Positions 1-5,027 of a stretch of 5,027 nucleotides of DNA are shown here, piece after piece. The stretch covers positions 1 to 5,027 of the forward strand of contig CAZCLA010000078.1 of assembly GCA_964499285.1 (NCBI GenBank). Direction: 5' to 3'. The translations under genes were made by a program, and so were the position numbers. The stretch comes from JAGFIY01 sp964499285. GTDB lineage: Bacteria; Bacteroidota; Ignavibacteria; Ignavibacteriales; Melioribacteraceae. Below the pieces are notes generated by a model that was not told the DNA's origin, searched no databases, and worked only from the letters and a program-made list of their open reading frames with translations. The number at the start of each line of letters is the position of its first letter. Within the stretch, counting starts at the first letter, position 1.

Positions 1-634
1 CTCTTTTGCCTTTATCCTTTGTCCTTTGTCCTTGAACCAGCTTTCCCTCAAACGCAGATTTAAGAACCGCTTGCCGGTAAGTTTTTATCTGCTCCTTTGA
101 TTTTTTGAGGTTTTCAATTCCGTTGTCCAGTTCGCTGAAGAGTTCTTCTATTTTTTCCACTATGCGGTGTTGCTCTTCTAGTGGTGGGAGAGGGATTTCT
201 AAGTTCTTTAAAGTGTTTGCTGAAATTGCTTTGAAAGTTGTTCCTGTTCCGAGACTATCTAATTTCCTTTCTATAGATCTAAAAAAGTAGAACAAGTACT
301 TTGGACATTCAGGATATCGAACTGCTGCTAAACCACGACCAATACAACATTCTTGATTTGCGATATTTGTCGCACCCACTGGCGCTCTAACTGAAATTAA
401 AATGTCATTTTTCTTAGCAATTTTTTTTGGTTCTGAACACCATTTCTTTGGAATCGGATGCAAATCGGTAAATTCTGATTTACCTTGAAAAAATGGCAAT
501 CCTTCCCCACTCTCATTATAAGTTGAAGAAGGCGGAGACTGCCCCATATTTATATTAAACTCAGCACCAAGTCTAGCCCAAAACCAGCCCGCCTTAAGGG
601 CGGGTAAATTGGGAGGGAGAGGTTTCTGCAACAT
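1..634 (-). CDS. hsdS: Type I restriction-modification specificity subunit HsdS, N-terminal half (3' end outside window)
   Basis: HsdS gives a Type I complex (R2M2S) its DNA target through two target recognition domains (TRDs) separated by helical spacers. The frame is open from the ATG at 634 to the left edge, giving 211 residues. Residues 10-23 (LPALKAGWFWARLG) are the usual TRD entry motif. NMGQSPPSSTYN (29-40), LPFFQGK (46-52), SVRAPVG (81-87) and IGRGLAA (98-104) are typical TRD1 blocks. PLPPLEEQHRIVEKIEELF (148-166) opens the central helical region, which ends at YRQAVLKSAFEGKLV (186-200). In full-length HsdS (about 400-450 residues) TRD2 would follow, so roughly half is missing here. 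The ATG is supported by an AGAGGT ribosome site 9 bases upstream, by an in-frame TGA eight codons upstream, and by the short leader before the TRD. The start overlaps the stop of the DUF5131 gene by one base. A 7-bp tandem repeat follows residue 200. The recognition sequence cannot be read from the protein. Confidence 0.93.
   Translation of the reverse strand, partial: MLQKPLPPNLPALKAGWFWARLGAEFNINMGQSPPSSTYNESGEGLPFFQGKSEFTDLHPIPKKWCSEPKKIAKKNDILISVRAPVGATNIANQECCIGRGLAAVRYPECPKYLFYFFRSIERKLDSLGTGTTFKAISANTLKNLEIPLPPLEEQHRIVEKIEELFSELDNGIENLKKSKEQIKTYRQAVLKSAFEGKLVQGQRTKDKGKR
11..31. repeat. Heptanucleotide tandem repeat inside hsdS
   Basis: The plus strand reads TTTATCC, TTTGTCC, TTTGTCC: two perfect 7-bp units and one with a single mismatch. 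Looser copies flank them (TTTTGCC at 4-10, TTGAACC at 32-38). On the coding strand the unit is GGACAAA, read as Q-R-T-K-D-K just after the central conserved region of HsdS. Seven is not a multiple of three, so gain or loss of one unit would shift the frame. The unit contains no stop in any of the three coding-strand frames. The array is short and imperfect and may continue beyond the left edge. Confidence 0.6.
588..604. repeat. GC-rich inverted repeat in the start of hsdS
   Basis: CCCGCC (588-593) and GGCGGG (599-604) are perfect complements around a 5-base loop, in otherwise AT-rich DNA. In the hsdS message the hairpin starts about 30 bases after the ATG and encodes part of PALKAG. It could slow early translation or be a dispersed palindromic element. 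It could equally be chance, because the encoded residues fit the normal HsdS entry motif. Confidence 0.4.
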
Positions 635-1356
635 TAAAAAGTTACCTCTATTTCAGGCATTTCATTATAAGTTTGCCCGTTAAGGATTCGACCGGCTTTT
701 TTCTTGTTAGTACCGCCCCATTGTTTGAAGAAGAATTTTACTCCGGCTTCATCACATTTGTCATGTATTTCATAAACCCATTTAGGATCCATCGGCCGTG
801 CTTTTGGTCCGCTTTCACCACCAACTATTACCCAATCTATTTTACTGAGTCTTAGCTTTTTTAATGAGCCTAGCAAGGGTTCACAAGAAAGGAATTTAGT
901 TTTGGCCCTAGTTTTTTTAAGATCTCGAACCCTCCAAAGACTTTCTTCATCTTCCACAGAAACACCCATCCAGATATTATGTGTCCACTTTAGTTCTTTG
1001 TGATACTCTAATAATATATCAGCACGCTTTGTTAGCACTTGAAAAACATGTTGAGGATTGTCGTTCATTACCTTGAAAACACGTTGAATAAATTCAAGCG
1101 AAATATCTTTATGAAACAAATCACTCATTGAGTTTACAAAAACGATCTTTGGTGATTTCCATGTGTAGGGAATTTTTAAGGCATCTTTATGCAGAGTAAG
1201 TCTAAAACCATTTTTATACTTCTGCTGTCCCATGGCTTTTAACCTTTTTGCCATACGCTCAGCATAACAAAATTTACATCCTTGCGAAACTTTATTGCAA
1301 CCTGTTGTTGGGTTCCAAGTTAATTCAGTCCATTCTATTTTTGAATTTGAAGCCAT
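634..1356 (-). CDS. DUF5131 / phage Gp37-Gp68 family three-Cys-motif protein, partner of TcmP
   Basis: This is a 240-residue protein of the family named after phage Gp37/Gp68 (DUF5131); its biochemical role is not established to my knowledge. The hallmark N-terminal block is IEWTELTWNPTTGC (7-20), followed by C20-x6-C27-x2-C30 within GCNKVSQGCKFCYAER. This resembles a radical-SAM iron-sulfur motif (usually C-x3-C-x2-C) with a longer first gap. Later conserved blocks are FVNSMSDLFH (73-82), FQVLTKR (105-111), WMGVSVED (129-136), FLSCEPLLG (155-163), WVIVGGESG (175-183) and FFFKQWGG (208-215). Each looks like a beta strand with a functional loop, which fits a partial TIM barrel (inference). The length is normal for the family, so the gene looks intact. 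The ATG at 1356 overlaps the tcmP stop (TAATG) and follows an AAAGGA ribosome site. Its stop in turn overlaps the hsdS start. A DNA- or RNA-modifying or metal-dependent repair role is speculative. Confidence 0.9.
   Translation of the reverse strand: MASNSKIEWTELTWNPTTGCNKVSQGCKFCYAERMAKRLKAMGQQKYKNGFRLTLHKDALKIPYTWKSPKIVFVNSMSDLFHKDISLEFIQRVFKVMNDNPQHVFQVLTKRADILLEYHKELKWTHNIWMGVSVEDEESLWRVRDLKKTRAKTKFLSCEPLLGSLKKLRLSKIDWVIVGGESGPKARPMDPKWVYEIHDKCDEAGVKFFFKQWGGTNKKKAGRILNGQTYNEMPEIEVTF
644..649 (-). promoter_or_regulatory. Ribosome binding site of hsdS
   Basis: The minus strand reads AGAGGT, nine bases before the ATG at 634, inside the last codons of the upstream gene. It supports this ATG as the hsdS start rather than the internal methionine at residue 30. 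Confidence 0.6.
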
Positions 1357-2486
1357 TATTTCCTTTCTACATTTTTGTTATATAAAATTGATTCATCGTT
1401 GAGTTTACCTGTTTTACGAATATCATGATAATCTAGCTTATTAGGTATCAACTTTTTCAGCACTTTGTTAAAGCTTTTTTGATCATACTTCATAAAATTT
1501 TTATCAACTATATTCTTCCATAATTCAATCCTTGAAATTCCCGCTTCATTAACCAATGATAGAATATCCTCCTCAAGGTTATCATAGAATTCTGAGGGAA
1601 GATTATCACTCCAATCCAATTCCCCAAAGAGAGTGTCCGAGTAATTTCTTTTCCAAATGTATTCAGAATATGCGTTAAACATAATATTGTTCATTAAAAT
1701 TTTTGCATCCGGATGCCGGGAAGCAAAAAATATTGCATATTTCATTTTACTATGTTCGGTTCTTTCGTAAACAGGACAATAGCCAACCTCAGGGAGATAT
1801 GTCATCAGTTTTTGTTTATATGCATCTAAAAACTTGTTAATTCTTTGCTCAGTCGATAATTGATAATCAAGAAGAGAAGATTTCCAAAATTCACCGCCCA
1901 AAACTTTTGTTAAAGTATATTGCTTTGCAAGAATCTGTGGTGTCTCACCCTTCTCCGCAATTGAATTTATACAAGATAGTCTTAATATTGTTGGTATACT
2001 TAGATTGATAATTAACTCAGTACTGTATTTTTTTGATCTTGAGAGATACGGTTCTAATAAACTGAAATTTGTCCCCAATAACCCAAATGGATCAAGGTAA
2101 ATAAAAAGTACTTGAGTTGAAATAATTCCATGCATTTTTTGTAACAAATCTTCGGCTTTACCACGCAGAGCAAAGGCCTTTTTTGCATCAATAAATTCTT
2201 TAATATTTTCTTTAAGCTTCTCATGATGCTCAATGTTTTTATTTGCTAACACCGCAAGAAACTTATTTGGTACGTATTGGTTTGCTAATTCACAAATATA
2301 AATAGGTGAGCCGATTTCACCATCTTCGTATTTACCTGGACCGGCAAAGGTATCAACCAAAATAATACTTTCGTTCAACCGATTTACTTTTTTTAGATAT
2401 GGGGGAAGATAATTCTTGATCACTTGATCTTTCAATTTTGACCAAGCACGTTTTCCTTCAAAAAAATTACTTTCAATTTCATTCAT
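1356..2486 (-). CDS. tcmP: Three-Cys-motif partner protein TcmP
   Basis: This 376-residue protein matches the TcmP family, which is typically encoded next to a three-cysteine DUF5131 protein, as here. Near the N-terminus, ESIILVDTFAGPGKYEDG (39-56) with IGSP (58-61) resembles the S-adenosylmethionine-binding loop (motif I) of class I methyltransferases. VLFIYLDPFG (126-135) sits where the catalytic (D/N)PP(Y/F) motif of DNA methyltransferases would be, but with DPFG. FLAVLANKNIEHHEKL (76-91) may be the motif II region. The C-terminal 70 or so residues, starting near EDILSLVNEAGISRIELW, look like a winged helix-turn-helix. A SAM-dependent or nucleic-acid-binding role is therefore an inference; no activity is known to me. 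The ATG at 2486 lies 8 bp after the hsdR stop. No convincing ribosome site is seen at normal distance (a GAGGAA lies about 20 bases upstream), so translation may depend on coupling to hsdR. The stop overlaps the next ATG. The gene looks complete. Confidence 0.9.
   Translation of the reverse strand: MNEIESNFFEGKRAWSKLKDQVIKNYLPPYLKKVNRLNESIILVDTFAGPGKYEDGEIGSPIYICELANQYVPNKFLAVLANKNIEHHEKLKENIKEFIDAKKAFALRGKAEDLLQKMHGIISTQVLFIYLDPFGLLGTNFSLLEPYLSRSKKYSTELIINLSIPTILRLSCINSIAEKGETPQILAKQYTLTKVLGGEFWKSSLLDYQLSTEQRINKFLDAYKQKLMTYLPEVGYCPVYERTEHSKMKYAIFFASRHPDAKILMNNIMFNAYSEYIWKRNYSDTLFGELDWSDNLPSEFYDNLEEDILSLVNEAGISRIELWKNIVDKNFMKYDQKSFNKVLKKLIPNKLDYHDIRKTGKLNDESILYNKNVERK
1361..1366 (-). promoter_or_regulatory. 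Ribosome binding site of the DUF5131 gene
   Basis: The minus strand reads AAAGGA, four bases before the ATG at 1356, and overlaps the last codons of tcmP. Together with the TAATG stop-start overlap it fixes this start and suggests both re-initiation and independent loading of ribosomes. Confidence 0.65.
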
Positions 2487-2494
2487 AGTATTAT

Positions 2495-5027
2495 TTATGC
2501 GGCTAATTCCTCATTTATTTCTTCAATAAGTTTTTCGGTTTCGTTGCCAAACACCTTCCAGAATTTTCCTAGCCCACCCTTATCAACAAACGGAGAAAAC
2601 TCAAAGTCTTTTTTATCAATTCTAACGGATGTAACAAGATGTTCTTTTATCATGCGAAGCCATTCAACTTGCTCATTAGTAAACTGTACCGGACCCGCGT
2701 TTTTCTTAAACATCCAGTCTCTGTAATTGCGGTTAATAATATCACCGTATGGAATAAGCATATCATCAATCTTTAATTCAAAACGTATCAAAGAGATAAT
2801 ATCAGTCAGCATTCTTGCTGCTGTCGTACCTTTCACCTTTGCCGGATAAACTCTCTCGTATGCGTTCCAAATCTGCTCAGTAGACAAATGATACGGAGCG
2901 TTATTCAACACTTCTTTCAATTCCTTAATCATTTTATAGTTCAGTTCTTTCCTTCGCTCGGGCTGACTGTATAAAATCTTAAGAGCAATAATCTCATCTT
3001 TATTCTCTTCAATAAACTTTCTGAAAGAACCGATAACCGCTTCAGCGTTTTCCTTTGCTTGTGCATCAAATCCGGAGAAAGTTACTTTATCAATATTAAC
3101 CGTGTCTATCACTTGGTAAATTTTCTGCCGGACTGTTTCTACAAAGTCACGCAGTTTTGGGTTATCAAATGGTTTAATTGCCGCATAGTTAACTGGCTGC
3201 ATTGCTTCGTGGATTTGTTCTGCTGTCGGTTCAGCATCTTCAGGCAAATTATATTTCTCAATTGCAGCTTTGTGTTGAAAATCGGGATCGTAAAGGTCGG
3301 CAAGTTCATCCGCCACTTCTTCAATTGATTTACCGCCGCTCAGTTCCTTAAACTTTTCTCCATCACTCTCGGAAATCTGCTTTGATAATCTTGTCAATCG
3401 AGATGAAAGAGAAGTAACGGTATCTTCATCCGGCTGCAGCATTACCATCTTCATTAAATCCTTCAACGGTATAGATGGTTTTTTATCGACTACAGGATAA
3501 TCCACTTTAACGGATTTGAAAACACCGACTGCATCTATAATATAAAAACGTTCCTTATTAACTTTTGCGCTGTTGGTAACCCTTCTCAGATCATCTCTTG
3601 AAAGAGAGCGAACACCTCTTCCAATCATCTGCTGAAAATAATTTCGCGATCGGACATCACGCATAAATATCAATACTTCAATCGGCTTAACATCCGTACC
3701 GGTGGCAATCATATCAACTGTGACTGCTATTCGAGGATTATAAGCAGTTCTGAACTGCTGAAGTACAGATTCCGGATCTTCATTCTTTACATTGTAGGTA
3801 ATCTTTTTACAGAAGTCATTCCCCTCGCCGAACTCTTCTCTAACTATATGAACAATATCTTCTGCGTGACTGTCGGTCTTAGCAAAGATGAGAGTCTTAG
3901 GTACTTCCTTGTCATCTCCACGTTCCGGGAAGAATACTTCTTTTTGGATTCGTTTGAATTCACGGATAATATTTCTAATCTGACTTGGATTAACTATATC
4001 TCTATCAAGCTGATTGCCTTCATATATAATTTCATCATCAAGCTGCCGCCATTCTTTTTTTCGTGTCTGTTTATTGCGAAGATCCACATATTCCTTTGCC
4101 TTAATCTCTGCGCCCCGCTGGGTAATCTCCGTTTCAATAGTATATACATCATAGCCAACATTTACCTTGTCAGAAATAGAATCTTTGAGTGTATATTCAC
4201 TTACAACATTTTCATTGAAGAAAGCGAATGTTCTTTTGTCGGGAGTTGCGGTAAGACCTATCATAAAAGCATCGAAGTAATCGAGTACTTGCTTCCATAA
4301 ATTATAAATTGAACGGTGGCATTCATCTATTATAATGAAATCAAATGTCTCAATCGGGACTACTTCGTTATAAACTACTTCATCAATCTTATTTTTAATA
4401 AGTTTTGATTCATACGGAGAATCATCTTCTAAACTTTCGTCAAGTTCTTTTCCTTTTAGAATCGAATACATTCTTTGAATTGTGCTGATGCATACTTGAG
4501 ATGATGGATCAATAAAATTAGAACGGAGTCGTTGAACATTGTATAGCTCGGTGAATAATCTTTTATCGTCATTCGGCTTATATGCTTGGAATTCTTGTTC
4601 TGCCTGTTTGCCTAAGTTTCTAGTATCAACAAGGAATAGGATTCTCTTAGCCTTTGCAAATTTTAATAATCGGTAAACAGAAGTAATTGCCGTAAATGTT
4701 TTACCTGCACCGGTTGCCATTTGCACTAAAGCTCGTGGATGGTTTTCTGCAAATGAATTTTCAAGGTTAGTGATAGCGCTTATCTGGCATTGTCGTAAAC
4801 CATCATAATTTAATTGCGGAAAAGTTTTTAATCTAGAGCGCAGTGAAGTCCCTAGAGTAAACATTTCATAAAGAGTTTCGGGTTTATGGAAGTGAAATAT
4901 TTCTCTTTGCCTTGGTGATGGATCACGCGCATCAGTAAAGAAGGTTTCAGTACCGGTTGATTCATATTGAACGGGGAGGTCTTCTTTTTTACCGATATAT
5001 TTTAATGTATCGGTTGCATATCGCTCT
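2495..5027 (-). CDS. hsdR: Type I restriction enzyme subunit HsdR, EcoEI/EcoAI-like (5' end outside window)
   Basis: HsdR is the ATP-driven DNA translocase and endonuclease subunit of Type I restriction. The frame is open from the right edge (first full codon at 5026) to the TAA at 2495, giving 843 visible residues. The methionine at 4864 is internal: in-frame residues before it include ETFFTDARDPSPRQREIF and FHKPETL, the conserved linker that precedes the helicase core in this family. Numbered from the edge, the helicase motifs are LRQCQISAI (77-85), Walker A ATGAGKT (104-110), DECH (234-237), TATP (259-262), TGTDVKP (442-448) and QMIGRGVRS (466-474). The last 90 or so residues, from DDMLIPYGDIINRNYRDW to the end, match the EcoEI-type C-terminal domain that contacts the rest of the complex. 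The PD-(D/E)xK nuclease domain should lie upstream, outside the window. No stop or frameshift interrupts the visible part. It is the most upstream gene seen in the operon, and tcmP begins 8 bp after it. hsdM is not visible. Confidence 0.96.
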   Translation of the reverse strand, partial: ERYATDTLKYIGKKEDLPVQYESTGTETFFTDARDPSPRQREIFHFHKPETLYEMFTLGTSLRSRLKTFPQLNYDGLRQCQISAITNLENSFAENHPRALVQMATGAGKTFTAITSVYRLLKFAKAKRILFLVDTRNLGKQAEQEFQAYKPNDDKRLFTELYNVQRLRSNFIDPSSQVCISTIQRMYSILKGKELDESLEDDSPYESKLIKNKIDEVVYNEVVPIETFDFIIIDECHRSIYNLWKQVLDYFDAFMIGLTATPDKRTFAFFNENVVSEYTLKDSISDKVNVGYDVYTIETEITQRGAEIKAKEYVDLRNKQTRKKEWRQLDDEIIYEGNQLDRDIVNPSQIRNIIREFKRIQKEVFFPERGDDKEVPKTLIFAKTDSHAEDIVHIVREEFGEGNDFCKKITYNVKNEDPESVLQQFRTAYNPRIAVTVDMIATGTDVKPIEVLIFMRDVRSRNYFQQMIGRGVRSLSRDDLRRVTNSAKVNKERFYIIDAVGVFKSVKVDYPVVDKKPSIPLKDLMKMVMLQPDEDTVTSLSSRLTRLSKQISESDGEKFKELSGGKSIEEVADELADLYDPDFQHKAAIEKYNLPEDAEPTAEQIHEAMQPVNYAAIKPFDNPKLRDFVETVRQKIYQVIDTVNIDKVTFSGFDAQAKENAEAVIGSFRKFIEENKDEIIALKILYSQPERRKELNYKMIKELKEVLNNAPYHLSTEQIWNAYERVYPAKVKGTTAARMLTDIISLIRFELKIDDMLIPYGDIINRNYRDWMFKKNAGPVQFTNEQVEWLRMIKEHLVTSVRIDKKDFEFSPFVDKGGLGKFWKVFGNETEKLIEEINEELAA

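Noticed and set aside
11..31. 7-bp repeat as a CRISPR array
   Set aside because: The units are far too short and directly adjacent, with no spacers, and they sit within an open reading frame.
105..290. 61-codon plus-strand open frame in the left region
   Set aside because: It is antisense to the central region of hsdS; the serine/phenylalanine-rich translation is what the reverse of that sequence gives.
588..604. Hairpin at the start of hsdS as a rho-independent terminator
   Set aside because: The stem is only 6 bp, lies within the coding sequence, and is not followed by a run of T on the transcribed strand.
673..855. 60-codon plus-strand open frame
   Set aside because: Antisense to the conserved C-terminal blocks of the DUF5131 gene, with no supporting signals.
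1356..2486. tcmP as the missing HsdM methyltransferase
   Set aside because: It lacks the NPPF/NPPY motif, is shorter than usual HsdM, and matches TcmP features (DTFAGPG, DPFG and a three-cysteine partner next door).
2544..2726. 60-codon plus-strand open frame
   Set aside because: Antisense to the EcoEI-type C-terminal domain of hsdR, with no supporting signals.
3059..3328. Overlapping open frames on the plus strand (3059-3328) and in another minus frame (3139-3324)
   Set aside because: Both are inside well-conserved hsdR coding sequence and show no motif or ribosome site of their own.
3848..4300. 150-codon plus-strand open frame
   Set aside because: It lies entirely antisense to the helicase core of hsdR, has a low-complexity hydrophobic translation with no recognisable family, and is best explained as a shadow.
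2495..4864. Reading hsdR as a complete 789-residue protein starting at the ATG at 4864
   Set aside because: The frame continues upstream without a stop to the window edge, and the extra 54 residues contain conserved HsdR linker sequence (DARDPSPRQREIF, FHKPETL). The ATG is internal.

Overview
The window holds part of one minus-strand defence operon. The transcript order runs from high to low coordinates: hsdR (5' end beyond the right edge), tcmP, a DUF5131 (phage Gp37/Gp68-type) three-cysteine protein, then hsdS (3' end beyond the left edge). All four genes point the same way. They are separated by 8 bp, a 1-base overlap and a 1-base overlap, so they are almost certainly co-transcribed. No stretch over 300 bases lacks a gene, and I see no promoter or terminator inside the window.

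Right half (2495-5027): the helicase and C-terminal parts of a Type I restriction subunit, HsdR of the EcoEI/EcoAI-like branch. Its reading frame stays open to the window edge. The methionine at 4864 is internal, and the N-terminal nuclease domain lies outside. Middle (634-2486): a two-gene cassette of TcmP (three-Cys-motif partner, with methyltransferase-like motifs) and its usual neighbour, a DUF5131 protein with a C-x6-C-x2-C motif resembling a stretched radical-SAM cluster site. The biochemical role of this pair is not known to me. Left end (1-634): the first target recognition domain and central coiled-coil region of HsdS. It runs into a 7-bp tandem repeat at the window edge that could change the reading frame by slippage.

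HsdR and HsdS belong to one Type I restriction-modification complex, in which S recognises DNA, R translocates and cuts, and M (not in this window) methylates. The most notable feature is that the TcmP/DUF5131 pair sits between hsdR and hsdS and is translationally coupled to hsdS. This suggests it is expressed together with the restriction system, perhaps as an accessory modification or second-line defence module.

The DNA is AT-rich (by eye about 30-43% G+C per line). Shine-Dalgarno-like sequences precede two of the starts, and the genetic code is bacterial. The taxon cannot be fixed from these mobile genes. A Bacteroidota/Ignavibacteria-like or other AT-rich environmental bacterium is only a guess.
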